Shown in pieces: positions 8,795-17,723 of a stretch of DNA of 64,000 nt; positions within the stretch are counted from its first letter, which is position 1; every line of letters starts with the position of its first letter. Both the position numbers and the translations under genes were made by a program. This DNA is from Planctomycetota bacterium (GTDB lineage Bacteria > Planctomycetota > Brocadiia > SM23-32 > JAKLEA01): the NCBI GenBank assembly GCA_022711755.1, contig JAKLEA010000008.1, positions 62,001 to 126,000 on the forward strand, written 5' to 3'. A model generated the notes under the pieces. It was not told the DNA's origin. It saw only the letters and a list, made by a program, of their open reading frames with translations, and made no database searches.

Positions 8795-9604
8795 ATGGGC
8801 ACAAGGCTTGGTCTGAGGGCAGCGATGTCCGTTGTTCTTGCCGTTGTAGTATTTCAAGGAGTCGCGAAGGCTGCTGACGTCAATGTTTATCTGTTGAACA
8901 TTGACGGGCGAGTGTGGCTGAACGGCGCTCCAAAGGATGAACTTTCAACGGGCGTTAAGATCAGTGCGGCTGACTTGTCCGGCTCGCAAAAGATGAAGGC
9001 AATTCCAATAATCAACGACAAGGGGGATATTTACACAAACGGGAAGATTACCGACATCGGAATTCCCTTCAAATTTCCGGCAGCCGCATGTTGCGTAGTC
9101 GGACTGGAACCATACGTTCTGAACGGCGAGAAAGGCGAGGTCTGGCGCTATTTGCGGGACGGCCCCGGGCAGGGAAAATTCACAAAAGAGGAAATCAAGG
9201 GACTGCCTCACGCCATGCCCTGCGCGGACATGGCGGTTGTCGGGCCGGAAGAGGATAAGGCCGACCGAACGGTCTACATCCTGGCGGCGAACAGCAAGGT
9301 CTTCGTTGACGGCAAGGAAGGCGCGGGCGTGGCTCCGAATGTGGCGCTCAATAAACCGACCGCCATTGCCGTGGAAGGCAAGGACGTCTACCTGCTTGAC
9401 GGAGCCAACGGCAAGGTCTACTTGAACGGGAAGCATAACGAAAGCCTGAGCACGAGCGTCTTTGTGGAGTGCGTGGATTTCGCGGTCAAGGACGGAACGG
9501 CTTATATTCTCACAAAGGACGGAGCCGTCTATGTCAACGGCAAGCGGGATCCCGCCGTCAGTTCAAACGTCAAAAGTGATTTCGTGGCGATCTTTGCGAA
9601 GTAG
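8795..9604 (+). CDS. Secreted repeat protein, probable small beta-propeller, unknown function
   Basis: 269 residues. A signal peptide (ALRAAMSVVLAVVVF-like core, cleaved near AKA-ADV) is followed by about five degenerate repeats in which an aromatic/aliphatic strand is followed by G(K/R)V(Y/F/W)(L/V)(N/D)GK and then ..S.(S/G)V: WLNGAPKDELSTGV, FVDGKEGAGVAPNV, YLNGKHNESLSTSV and YVNGKRDPAVSSNV. Such 40-50-residue beta units suggest a propeller. AAAGAGG lies 6 nt before the ATG at 8795, which is why the TTG six bases earlier is not chosen. I do not recognise a named family. The sorbitol-dehydrogenase-like gene begins 77 nt later on the same strand. Confidence 0.75.
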   Translation: MGTRLGLRAAMSVVLAVVVFQGVAKAADVNVYLLNIDGRVWLNGAPKDELSTGVKISAADLSGSQKMKAIPIINDKGDIYTNGKITDIGIPFKFPAAACCVVGLEPYVLNGEKGEVWRYLRDGPGQGKFTKEEIKGLPHAMPCADMAVVGPEEDKADRTVYILAANSKVFVDGKEGAGVAPNVALNKPTAIAVEGKDVYLLDGANGKVYLNGKHNESLSTSVFVECVDFAVKDGTAYILTKDGAVYVNGKRDPAVSSNVKSDFVAIFAK

Positions 9605-9681
9605 ACCGGACGGGGAAGGATAAATACGCGCAACAAGTCTGCAGATGAACGGTCTCCGTTGCGTCCGGGAAGGAGAATCTC

Positions 9682-10719
9682 ATGGCCAAGACGATCAAAG
9701 CCGCCGTGCTGGTCAAGGCCGGCAAAATAACCTACGAGGACCGCCCGCGCCCGAAGCCGAAGGCCGGGGAGGTACTGATCGCGCCCGAGTTCTGCGGCGT
9801 CTGCGGTTCCGACGTTCATTACTACTACGAAGGCCGGATCGCCGATTTCGTCGTGGAGCAACCGCTCGTTCTCGGCCATGAGTTTGCCGGAAGGATCGTC
9901 GCGATCGGCAGGGATGTCGTCAACCTGAAGGTCGGGCAGAAGGTCGCGGTCGAGCCGGGGGTTCCGTGCCGCAAGTGCCCGCTCTGCAAGAAGGGGCGTT
10001 ACAATCTCTGCCCGTTCGTCAGATTCGCCGGGACGCCGCCCGCAGATGGCGCGTTTGCTGAGCTTGTAACCTATCCCGCGGATTTCTGCTATCCGCTGCC
10101 TGATGGCGTGACGACCGAGGACGGGGCGCTGGCCGAGCCGCTCACCTGCGGCATCCATACCGTCGAGCGGGCGCGTATCCAGGTCGGGGAGACGGTGGCG
10201 ATTCTCGGCGACGGGCCTATCGGACTTGCGACGCTGCTGGCCGCGCAGGCGGCGGGCGGGCGAGTCGTTCTTCTGACCGGCATCGTTCCTGAGCGGATGA
10301 GAATCGCGCGAGAAATGGGCGCGGAGAACGTCCTGCACGCTACGAAGGATGACGTGATCGGATTCTCGAAGAACGTCGAGATTGATGTTGCGATTGATTG
10401 CGCCGGCGCAGTCTCCACCCCGCAGACTTGCATTGACATTGCCCGGATCGGGGGACGCATGGCGATCATAGGTTTCGCCGGCGTCAGTTCGCTCCCGTTG
10501 AACATCCCCCGCGCGGTCGCAAAAGAACTCGACATCATGACCGTCATGCGTTACGCCAACAACTTTCCGGCGGCGATGGAACTGCTCAGGCAGAAACTCC
10601 CCCTTGCGCGCAGACTGATAACTCATAGGTTCGGTTTCGATCAGATCGAGGAAGCATTCGACGTCGTCCACAATCTCAAGGACGGCGTGATCAAGGCCAT
10701 GATCTGTTTCGACAAGTGA
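9682..10719 (+). CDS. Zinc-dependent medium-chain polyol (sorbitol/L-iditol-like) dehydrogenase
   Basis: NAD(P)-dependent oxidation of a sugar alcohol or similar secondary alcohol, cytoplasmic. Catalytic zinc ligands are visible in FCGVCGSDVHYY (Cys 38/41 region) and LGHEFAG (His66, Glu67), with a further Glu in LAEPLTCGIH. Cys96, Cys99, Cys102 and Cys110 form the structural zinc lobe. A Rossmann GDGPIGLATLLAAQAAG follows. The HYYYEG next to the catalytic cysteine is characteristic of sorbitol/xylitol dehydrogenases rather than ethanol dehydrogenases, but the substrate is not certain. Length 345 is normal. GGAAGGAG precedes the ATG. DUF6785 paralogue B starts 59 nt downstream, suggesting co-expression of enzyme and putative transporter. 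Confidence 0.9.
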   Translation: MAKTIKAAVLVKAGKITYEDRPRPKPKAGEVLIAPEFCGVCGSDVHYYYEGRIADFVVEQPLVLGHEFAGRIVAIGRDVVNLKVGQKVAVEPGVPCRKCPLCKKGRYNLCPFVRFAGTPPADGAFAELVTYPADFCYPLPDGVTTEDGALAEPLTCGIHTVERARIQVGETVAILGDGPIGLATLLAAQAAGGRVVLLTGIVPERMRIAREMGAENVLHATKDDVIGFSKNVEIDVAIDCAGAVSTPQTCIDIARIGGRMAIIGFAGVSSLPLNIPRAVAKELDIMTVMRYANNFPAAMELLRQKLPLARRLITHRFGFDQIEEAFDVVHNLKDGVIKAMICFDK

Positions 10720-10778
10720 TCCCCGGCTGAACAAGCAGAACGATCCTGGCCGGCGCAAACCGGCTCAGCGGCTCAGAT

Positions 10779-12896
10779 ATGGATCATTCGCCGGAAAAAG
10801 GCATGATACTGGATGCGGACTCCCCGCCCGCGCGCGGCGGCATCACCGTCCGATCCCTGCTCATCGGGTTCTTCGGCGTCTTCTTCACCTGCGCTTACAG
10901 TTATTACAACGATTGGTACCTCGGCAACACGTTCTTCATCGGGAACAGTTTCCCGATCGGCATCCTCATACTGATGATGCTCGTCCTGGGGGGCAACTCC
11001 CTTGTCCGGTGGCGCTTCGAGGGGAGGCATCTCAGCTTCGCGGAACTGGCTGTCATCCTGACGATGCTCTGGACGGCTTCCGCAGTGCCGACTTCGGGGC
11101 TGATGCGCTATCTTGTGCCCGTCGCCGCTTCGCCGATTCAGCAGCAACTGCACAATCCCGGCTGGGCGGTGGTGATGCCGTATATCCCCCGCGAGTTAAT
11201 GGTTTCGATGGATCCGTCTTCGCCGGAAATTTCCGGTGTTTTCAATGGCCGCAACTATATAAGGACCAGCGACTGGCTTCCGCCGCATCTCTCCGGATTC
11301 TATAACGGAAGCTCCTCCGCCGGAACGTTTGCATCGCTCCTTTACCGGGTCGAAATCGCGTTTCATTTCCTGCTGAAGGGCATTCCCTGGAAATCCTGGC
11401 TGCCGGTTCTGATGCGCTGGGGGGCGTATTTCGTGATGATATATGCCGCCTTGCTGGGCTGGAGCTTTCTGCTCCGTCGGCAGTGGGTCCATCATGAGCA
11501 CCTCAGCTTCCCGCTCTCGCAGGTGATGCTCACAGTCCTGGAGGAGCCGGAGAGGGGGAGGGTATTCAACTCCTTCTTCCGAAATCCCTACACATGGGCC
11601 GGCGCGATCCTGCTCATGGTCGTCCACGTCCTTCACGGACTGCACGCCTACTACCCCAACATCCCGGAAATCCCGCTGCGCTACAACGCCCGTCCGCTGT
11701 TCAGCAACGATCCATGGTGGCACGCCCCTTGGTGCCTGCAGCAGGGGCCGATCCAGCCCGGCGTCGCCTGCGTCGCGTTCCTCGTCCCGGCGGAAGTGAC
11801 CTTCAGCATGTGGTTCTTCATGGTCTTCTATCGCGGGCTTGCTCACATCGGCATGATGAAGTTCGGCGGTGGCTGGATGTATCTGAAGTACGAGATTCAG
11901 CAGTTCGGCGCCTACCTTGTCTGGTTCATCTCGCTCCTGTACGTGGCCAGACGCTATCTCGCGCAGTCGGCGCGGGACGCATGGCGCATGGCGACGCTTC
12001 GCTCCGCTGATGTAAAACAGGCCAATCGGGAGCCTGCCATTGCGATGCTGGCGATTGCCCTGGGAACGACCGGTTGCTGCCTGTGGCTCAGGCATTTCGG
12101 CATGGGCGAGTTCTGGCCGATGATATACATGTCCCTGCTGACCGTTCAGTTCGTCGTCCTTGCGCGGGTCGTGGCCGAGGGCGGCGCGATGTTCGTTTTG
12201 ATCGGATGGTTTCCCTCGACGATTCTCGTGATGTTCTTCGCGCCCCGCGTGATCAGGCCGGAGTACCTCGGCGCGGCGCTTCTGGCCACGGCGTTCTTCG
12301 CGCGCGACCTCCGCGAGCCGATAACGCCCTTCGCCATGAACTCGCTGCGTGTGATGACTTCTTCAAGGCATTACAGGGCGGGCCGGACGGGGATTCTGAT
12401 GATGATCACGCTCGTCTTCGGCATGTGCGTCGCCGCGCCGGTCACGCTCGGTATTTTCTATTATTACGGGGCTGGCAGGATCATTGACTGGGGCGTGGCG
12501 GGGGAGGCATGGGGCCAGTTCTGGATGCTCGCGTCGGCCATCCGTGAGCCTTTCCGCCCCGGCGTCCTCTGGGGAAATCTCGGAGTCGGAGCTGGGATCA
12601 CCGCCGCGCTCAGCGCGCTCAGGCTGCGCTTCTCCTGGTGGCCGCTGCACCCGATCGGAATGCTCCTTTTCAACAGTTATGCGATGGAACAGACGGTCTT
12701 CTCCGTGTTCCTCGGATGGGCGCTCAAGGTTTCGGTCATGCGCTACGGCGGCAACAGGACGTATCAGAAACTACGCCCGTTCTTCATCGGCGCCGTGCTG
12801 GGCGAATGCCTCACGTGCGGATTCTGGATGGTTGTGACCGTCGTTATTTATTTCATGGGCGGCAGCCCGAAGGCGATCAACGTGATGCCGTGGTGA
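10779..12896 (+). CDS. DUF6785/DUF6784-type polytopic membrane protein, paralogue B
   Basis: 705 residues, the longest of the three paralogues. It opens with ARGGITVRSLLIGFFGV followed by the YNDWY.GNTFFIGNSFPIG motif. Later come FPLSQVMLTVLEEPERGR, LHAYYPNIPEIPL, WWPLHPIG and a C-terminal MRYGGNRTYQKLRPFFIG element followed by GE. An extra 30-residue soluble insertion between the first helix block and LLKGIPWKSWL (DPSSPEISGVFNGRNYIRTS region) accounts for the greater length. It follows the polyol dehydrogenase closely on the same strand. Function unknown; an inner-membrane carrier is the best inference. Paralogues B and C resemble each other more than A in all quoted motifs. Confidence 0.8.
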   Translation: MDHSPEKGMILDADSPPARGGITVRSLLIGFFGVFFTCAYSYYNDWYLGNTFFIGNSFPIGILILMMLVLGGNSLVRWRFEGRHLSFAELAVILTMLWTASAVPTSGLMRYLVPVAASPIQQQLHNPGWAVVMPYIPRELMVSMDPSSPEISGVFNGRNYIRTSDWLPPHLSGFYNGSSSAGTFASLLYRVEIAFHFLLKGIPWKSWLPVLMRWGAYFVMIYAALLGWSFLLRRQWVHHEHLSFPLSQVMLTVLEEPERGRVFNSFFRNPYTWAGAILLMVVHVLHGLHAYYPNIPEIPLRYNARPLFSNDPWWHAPWCLQQGPIQPGVACVAFLVPAEVTFSMWFFMVFYRGLAHIGMMKFGGGWMYLKYEIQQFGAYLVWFISLLYVARRYLAQSARDAWRMATLRSADVKQANREPAIAMLAIALGTTGCCLWLRHFGMGEFWPMIYMSLLTVQFVVLARVVAEGGAMFVLIGWFPSTILVMFFAPRVIRPEYLGAALLATAFFARDLREPITPFAMNSLRVMTSSRHYRAGRTGILMMITLVFGMCVAAPVTLGIFYYYGAGRIIDWGVAGEAWGQFWMLASAIREPFRPGVLWGNLGVGAGITAALSALRLRFSWWPLHPIGMLLFNSYAMEQTVFSVFLGWALKVSVMRYGGNRTYQKLRPFFIGAVLGECLTCGFWMVVTVVIYFMGGSPKAINVMPW

Positions 12897-13014
12897 GTGC
12901 GCGTCAAAGGTTGAACATACATGGGCGCAGGATGCGAAACAGGTAACTCGCGAAACCTATCGCTGGAGTTGAATATGCGCAGCGCGAAAAAGGGTGCTAC
13001 GCATCCTGTGTTTC

Positions 13015-14202
13015 CTACCCCTTTCCTTCCCTCAATTCCAAAAATCTCAACGACAGTTCCATCGCTCTCTGAAGCGCCGCCGGACTGACGACTTCCGGCG
13101 TGTCGTAGCGCGTGTGGTAATACGGCGGCAGTTTCTTCGTCGGTATCCCTATAACGCCGACCGACGGGATGCCGCGCCGCTGGAATTCCGCGCAGTCCGC
13201 CGCCCCGAACGGAATGACGACCACCGGGATGTTCAACCCCATATCCTTCCCTGCCTTGACGAAATCGTCAACGACGTCCTTCGGATGCTTGACGTAAGGC
13301 GTCATGCCGCCTCTGACAATCTTAAGTTCGTTCTCGTCGTGGAAACTCTCAAGCGAGACGAAGAGCGTGGGTAGCGACTTCATTTCGGCCATGTGCGCCT
13401 CGCAGTAAGCCAGCGCCCCGCGCAATCCGGCTTCCTCGCTGGACGTCCCCATGAGCACCACCTCGGTATTACGGGGGAAGAAGCCGCCGCCCTTCCTGGC
13501 CCCGGCAAGGGTCTTCGCCATGCCGACCGTCACCGCGCAGGCTGAAAGATTGTCACCTGCGCCCGGAACAGGTTTATACGTGTGAAAGACGAGATTCAAC
13601 GTGAACAAGGGGAATCCGAAGAGCGCTATCCGCCCGCAGAGATCGAAGAACCATTCCGGGCGATTCCCGGCGATGACCTTCCCGGCGCAAGCCGCGAAGA
13701 ACACCATTGAGAGCGCGATGGAGAGGACGCAAAGCGCCACGCCGGCGGACTTGAACAGTAGCCAGATGTTGAACTCGTATGCCGAGTCCAGATGCCCGGC
13801 GAAGATGATGCGGCGCTTCGCCTGACCCGATGGGCGGATCACGCCGTAGACGTTCTCTCCGCTTCGCTTCGGGAAGAGCGGATCGAGGAAGCGGCGGTAG
13901 CGGATGAACTCGAAGAAAAAGCTCGCCGCAAGGACGGCCATGAAGACGACGCTCGCCAGCGGCGCGCGCCAGTAGAAGACAAGCGCAAGGAAGTAAAGCG
14001 GAACGAGGAACGGGATGAAGCCGACGAAGGCGTGCGGATGGCACTCAAAACTTTCGGTTCGAACCTCGTCGCAGCAGTTCCGGATCGCGTCTGCGTACAT
14101 CCGCCCGGCCTTCTTCTCCGCGTCGCTGCACGACGGGCGCGGCCCGCAGCGGTCAATCACGTCGCAGATGAACTTGTGCATCATTCCGGAGTAATCCGTC
14201 AT
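13015..14202 (-). CDS. Membrane-inserted M28-family metallopeptidase
   Basis: 395 residues. Zn-aminopeptidase motifs are present: GHLDS (His137, Asp139), PGAGDNLSAC (bridging Asp), SSEEAGLRGA (Glu-Glu), and a late YYHTRYDTPE (His). The usual Asp before the last ligand may be the Glu in SLESFHDENE. Between the N-terminal alpha region and the first zinc motif lies a hydrophobic pair (about residues 58-100), and another pair (about 148-200) splits the catalytic domain, so the enzyme looks membrane-embedded rather than secreted. AGAGG lies 5 nt before the ATG. It is 86 nt downstream of the BatA-like gene on the same strand, across a hairpin. Aminopeptidase versus carboxypeptidase is not resolved. 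Confidence 0.85.
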   Translation of the reverse strand: MTDYSGMMHKFICDVIDRCGPRPSCSDAEKKAGRMYADAIRNCCDEVRTESFECHPHAFVGFIPFLVPLYFLALVFYWRAPLASVVFMAVLAASFFFEFIRYRRFLDPLFPKRSGENVYGVIRPSGQAKRRIIFAGHLDSAYEFNIWLLFKSAGVALCVLSIALSMVFFAACAGKVIAGNRPEWFFDLCGRIALFGFPLFTLNLVFHTYKPVPGAGDNLSACAVTVGMAKTLAGARKGGGFFPRNTEVVLMGTSSEEAGLRGALAYCEAHMAEMKSLPTLFVSLESFHDENELKIVRGGMTPYVKHPKDVVDDFVKAGKDMGLNIPVVVIPFGAADCAEFQRRGIPSVGVIGIPTKKLPPYYHTRYDTPEVVSPAALQRAMELSLRFLELREGKG

Positions 14203-14250
14203 GTGAACCTCTTTTCCATCACAATCGCGCGGAAGGATGGATGGCGCGCC

Positions 14251-14283
14251 GGTTTATCCGGCATGAAGGCCGGATTTCAAACC
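14251..14283. terminator. Intergenic hairpin, possible terminator behind the VWA operon
   Basis: GGTTT-ATCCGGC pairs with GCCGGAT-TC-AAACC across an ATGAAG loop, with a two-base bulge. It lies between the VWA gene and the M28 gene, both on the minus strand. A U-tract is lacking, so it may be a processing or dispersed palindrome rather than a true terminator. It partly resembles the palindrome at 728-754. Confidence 0.35.
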
Positions 14284-14288
14284 CGCGT

Positions 14289-16223
14289 CTATCCGGCCCG
14301 CGCGCGGCCATCGGCGAACCATCCCGTGTAGATAAACCATTCGGCGATCAGGAAAACCATCGCCGCAATGACGAAATGCGGCCAGAGGGGGCGATTCATC
14401 TGAAGCTGCCTGTCAGTCATCGCCGCGACCTTGCTGTTTCCCAAGTCAAGATCGGCGGCCGGGGCGAGATCGCTCTCGGCGCGGCTCAGCAGATTTACCG
14501 CGAATCTGCCGGTGACGCCTCCCTCGAATTTGCAGGAATAGACCCCGACCTTCGCGGGAGCGGGAAAGGTCGCAAATCCGGCGTCGTCCGCTTCCCCGCG
14601 CGAGACCGGCCTTCCTGCGGGATCCTCAATCGCGTATGCCTGCCCTGGCGAGTTGGCCCGAAGCCGGACGATTTCTCCCGGACGCGCATGGAACCCGACC
14701 CCGCGGCCTTCCTCCTCAAGCAGCCAGCGCAAAGCGTTGGCGACAAAGATCGGGAACCCCGCCCGCAGCGGCCAGTTGGAGTCGCGGGGATCGAATCCAA
14801 GCGCCACCAAACGTCGCGAAAGCCCGACCTGCGAAACGATCAGCGGGCCGCTCGCGCCGTCCAACAGCGTCTTTGCATCCTCGGGGGGCTTCATCCGCGC
14901 GGCGTTGCGGATGACCGTGTCCCCGAAGCTGACGAACCGGGTGACGGGGTCTGCCTGATTCCAATCCAGGATTTCAGGATATTCAATCCTGCCTTCTCCA
15001 GCACCCTGAGCCGCCCACGACGGCTCAGGGAGGCAATTCACGAAAAGGAACCGTCCCTGCCCGAGCGATTTCGGGGCGACGGTATGGAAGAGCGCGATGT
15101 CGCATTTTCCGCTCTCGCAGTTGAATGGCTTTTCGGCGTATTCTTTGGCAAAGTCCGCGGCGGATAAACGGCTGATCTGAACAGACAGCGAGCGGGTGAT
15201 CGCCCGTTCGAAAAACGGATCATTCTCGCCGATTATCAGCATCGCGAACTGCCTTTTCGTCGGTACGACGGTCGAGGCCGTATTGTCGCCTGCCAACGCG
15301 TCCTGGCCGGACAGTTTCACAGTCAGCGTCTCATCCTCGACGCCCGCCGCCTCGAAGATTCGCGATTCGCGTCCGCCGGCGGGGAGCTTCAACCGCGCGG
15401 CGTCTTGAATCTCGCCCTGTCCGGATATGTAAAGCTCAAGAACCGTCTCGCGTTCCTTCTGCGAGAAATTCTCCACGGTGACGAACAACTGGTATACGTC
15501 CTCCTCGCCGGAGGCAAGCCCCGGGCGCAAGGCGAGGGACGTCATCGCGACGTTGTCGCCGGTTTCCCCGACCTTGGCGAACGTCACGGGGACCGTCACT
15601 GCCGGCTTCGGCAGGTTTCCCAGGTCAATCGCCTTGCCGTCGCTGACCACGATAATTTCCGGGTTGGGATGTTCCTGGGCGGAACTGTAGGCGATGCTGA
15701 GAGCCTGGCGGAGGAACGTTTCGGAATCCTCGATCTCGATCTCGTCAAGCGCGTCGCGCAGTTCCGCGGCATTGCGTGTCATGGGCGCGCGCAGCCGCGC
15801 CCGGGAGGCGAAGCTGATTATCGCCGCCTGATCGGACGAGCGAAGGCCGGCGATCATGTCCCGGACCAGCGAGCGCGCCGCGTCAAGGCGAGTTCCGCCG
15901 CCGGCTTCCCGCGCCCCCATGGAAGCCGAATGGTCAACCAGTATCAGCAGGCTCTTGCCGGCGCCGGCTCTGCCCATTCGGGTCGGCCCGGAAGCCGCAG
16001 TCACAAGGCTCGCCAGAATAAGGATTTGCAGCAACAAAAGCAGGTTGCGCCTGAGCCTCTGGAAGGGCGTGTTCGCCCGCATGTCGTCAACGCTCTTGCG
16101 CCAGAGGAGATTGCTTCCGACAAGGAGTTCCTGCCGCTTCATCTTCAGGAAGTAGAGCAGCAGCAGGGCCGCCAGCGCGGGCAGTCCGGCGACCAGGAAC
16201 ACCCAGGGAAAAAGGAAGCTCAT
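14289..16223 (-). CDS. BatA-like membrane protein with von Willebrand factor A domain
   Basis: About 644 residues. The N-terminus has the BatA-type double helix FLFPWVFLVAGLPALAALLL plus FLKMKRQE..VGSNLLWRKS, then a second membrane helix. A VWA domain begins at SLLILVDHSASMG, an intact MIDAS D-x-S-x-S. After the VWA comes a long periplasmic-looking beta region, a segment resembling the glutamine-amidotransferase-like fold of such proteins (ALGFDPRDSNWPLRAGFPIFVANAL), and a C-terminal membrane helix (FVIAAMVFLIAEWFIYTGWF). In the MoxR-DUF58-VWA system such proteins act as inner-membrane adaptors; the exact role is unknown. TGAGG 7 nt upstream supports ATG 16223 over a TTG six bases before. It lies 9 nt after the DUF58 stop. 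Confidence 0.85.
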   Translation of the reverse strand: MSFLFPWVFLVAGLPALAALLLLYFLKMKRQELLVGSNLLWRKSVDDMRANTPFQRLRRNLLLLLQILILASLVTAASGPTRMGRAGAGKSLLILVDHSASMGAREAGGGTRLDAARSLVRDMIAGLRSSDQAAIISFASRARLRAPMTRNAAELRDALDEIEIEDSETFLRQALSIAYSSAQEHPNPEIIVVSDGKAIDLGNLPKPAVTVPVTFAKVGETGDNVAMTSLALRPGLASGEEDVYQLFVTVENFSQKERETVLELYISGQGEIQDAARLKLPAGGRESRIFEAAGVEDETLTVKLSGQDALAGDNTASTVVPTKRQFAMLIIGENDPFFERAITRSLSVQISRLSAADFAKEYAEKPFNCESGKCDIALFHTVAPKSLGQGRFLFVNCLPEPSWAAQGAGEGRIEYPEILDWNQADPVTRFVSFGDTVIRNAARMKPPEDAKTLLDGASGPLIVSQVGLSRRLVALGFDPRDSNWPLRAGFPIFVANALRWLLEEEGRGVGFHARPGEIVRLRANSPGQAYAIEDPAGRPVSRGEADDAGFATFPAPAKVGVYSCKFEGGVTGRFAVNLLSRAESDLAPAADLDLGNSKVAAMTDRQLQMNRPLWPHFVIAAMVFLIAEWFIYTGWFADGRARAG

Positions 16224-16232
16224 CCGCAAACC

Positions 16233-17108
16233 TCAGGTCACGATCCCCATCTCTCTGAAGCGGCGAAGGACAAGGTCCTCCAGGTCCGCGTCGCTGGTGA
16301 CACTCATGTGCTGGATGCCCCGGCTTACGCAGAACTGCCTCAATGCCGCCTGGAACTCCGCCAGGTTTGCCGCGTAATGCTCCAGCAACTCCGACGTGAC
16401 GCTCACCTCGGTTTCATCCCCGGTCTCGGAATCCACCAGGCGAAAATCCCCCCGGAACGGCGGGGCGATCTCCTCCGGCGCAAGAATCTGGAGCGCGTAG
16501 ACCTCGTATCGCCGCCCCAGAAGCGCGCCCAGAGCGTCATCATAACCTGCCGGATCCAGGAAATCCGAGATGACCAGCGCGATGCCGCGATTGCGCTGCT
16601 GGAGGCAGAACCTGCGCCCTGCGCCGAGCAGGTTCGTCTGTCCGGACGGCTCAAGCTCTTCGAGGAAATCGAACAGCCGTCTCGCTCCGGCCCGGCCTCT
16701 CGTCAGTGGGAAGACCTTCGACGCGTCACCGGAGAAGGCAGTTACGGAAACGCGATTCTGATTCACCAGCCCGATGTAACCAAGCGCGGCGCTCAGCCGC
16801 CGGGCGAGATCGAACTTCCTCGGCCCGCCGAAGTCCATTGACTGGCTGCAATCCAGAAGGACGTGGAAATAGAGGTCCTCCTCCTCGACGAAGAGTTTCA
16901 CGAAAAGCCGGTCCAGACGGGCATAGGCGTTCCAGTCAATGAAGCGCGGCTCGTCGCCGGGGGAATAGTCCCGGTAATCCGCGAATTCAACGCTGGTTCC
17001 CCTGCGCTTGCTGCGCTTGTCGCCCTTGACGCGCCCGAGGAAGACGCGCCTGCTCTGAACGTCCAGCAGGTCCAGCTTGTTGAGTATCTCAGGCTCCAGC
17101 AGCGCCAT
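16233..17108 (-). CDS. DUF58 domain protein
   Basis: About 291 residues, the usual size. The defining DUF58 block is complete: RRGTSVEFADYRDYSPGDEP, then RFIDWNAYARLDRLFVKLF, then EEEDLYFHVLLDCSQSMDFG. The last element is a VWA-like metal site with DCSQS. DUF58 proteins occur with MoxR AAA+ ATPases and VWA membrane proteins, and this one lies directly before the BatA-like gene; the only MoxR gene in view is 31 kb away. The ATG at 17108 follows the DUF192 stop by 2 nt, indicating tight translational coupling. Confidence 0.9.
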   Translation of the reverse strand: MALLEPEILNKLDLLDVQSRRVFLGRVKGDKRSKRRGTSVEFADYRDYSPGDEPRFIDWNAYARLDRLFVKLFVEEEDLYFHVLLDCSQSMDFGGPRKFDLARRLSAALGYIGLVNQNRVSVTAFSGDASKVFPLTRGRAGARRLFDFLEELEPSGQTNLLGAGRRFCLQQRNRGIALVISDFLDPAGYDDALGALLGRRYEVYALQILAPEEIAPPFRGDFRLVDSETGDETEVSVTSELLEHYAANLAEFQAALRQFCVSRGIQHMSVTSDADLEDLVLRRFREMGIVT

Positions 17109-17110
17109 GC

Positions 17111-17722
17111 TCAATCTTTCATTGTCGTTCTGGGCACAGGTTTTCCAAGAAATCGGGCTTTCGCGTCGTCAAGCAGTTGCTGCGGCAGTTCGATCCGCGC
17201 GCCGGGGCCGATGCCCCTTTCCTCGAACCAGCCCTGCGCCATCTCCAATGCGTAGCGGCATTCGACCGGGGCGCGGTGGCCTTCAGTGCTGAGGGGGCGC
17301 ATCTGCGCGATCTTGACTATTGTCCCATCAGATCGCGCGAAGGCGACGGACAGGGGAACGAAGGTATTCTTCATCCAGAAACTCAGCGGGCGATCATCGG
17401 GATAAACGAATATCATGCCGCAGTCGGGGTCAAGAGACTTCCTGAGCATCAGGCCCCGCCTCCACTCATCCTCCGTCGCGGCCAGTTCGGCCTTTGCCTT
17501 GCGGCCTGCGATGACGATGTCGTAGCGCGGTCCGGGGGTTTGTTCGTCATGCCTCACGGCATCCTGCGTTGCCGAATTGTCATTTGACGGAGTTTTCGCG
17601 GCCGTCCCGCGATTCCTGTTGCATGACGGCATGACCGAAATGACAGCGATGGCCGCAAGTCCAAGATTTCCAATGACATACAGCGTCATCCTGTCGGTTC
17701 TTTGTCGCCGCGAATGCCCCAT
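17111..17722 (-). CDS. DUF192 domain protein, membrane-anchored or secreted
   Basis: 203 residues. An N-terminal hydrophobic helix (LYVIGNLGLAAIAVISVMP) ends in SCNRNR, which could be a weak lipobox. After a low-complexity linker comes the DUF192 domain: KAELAATEDEWRRGLMLRKS, DCGMIFVYPDDRPLSFWMKN, TFVPLSVAF and DGTIVKIAQM, matching the family pattern closely. The family is small, beta-rich and of unknown function, usually exported. It begins 1 nt after the exonuclease stop and overlaps the start region of DUF58, so it is an internal gene of a compact operon. Confidence 0.88.
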   Translation of the reverse strand: MGHSRRQRTDRMTLYVIGNLGLAAIAVISVMPSCNRNRGTAAKTPSNDNSATQDAVRHDEQTPGPRYDIVIAGRKAKAELAATEDEWRRGLMLRKSLDPDCGMIFVYPDDRPLSFWMKNTFVPLSVAFARSDGTIVKIAQMRPLSTEGHRAPVECRYALEMAQGWFEERGIGPGARIELPQQLLDDAKARFLGKPVPRTTMKD

Positions 17723-17723
17723 C

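Noticed and set aside
8513..8857. Minus-strand frame of 114 codons between the TPR gene and the secreted repeat protein
   Set aside because: Overlaps the signal peptide of the clear plus-strand gene; no ribosome-binding site and a Ser/Thr/Arg-rich non-globular sequence.
12928..13008. Inverted repeat CAGGATGCG ... CGCATCCTG in the convergent gap
   Set aside because: Arms of 9 bp separated by 63 bp, with no T-tract; it can arise by chance and does not look like a terminator.
14052..14070. GGTTCGAACC, resembling a tRNA T-loop
   Set aside because: No acceptor or anticodon stem around it, and it lies inside the M28 coding region.
15405..16841. 478-codon plus-strand frame opposite the BatA-like and DUF58 genes
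   Set aside because: It spans two real genes antisense, with no ribosome-binding site and biased composition.
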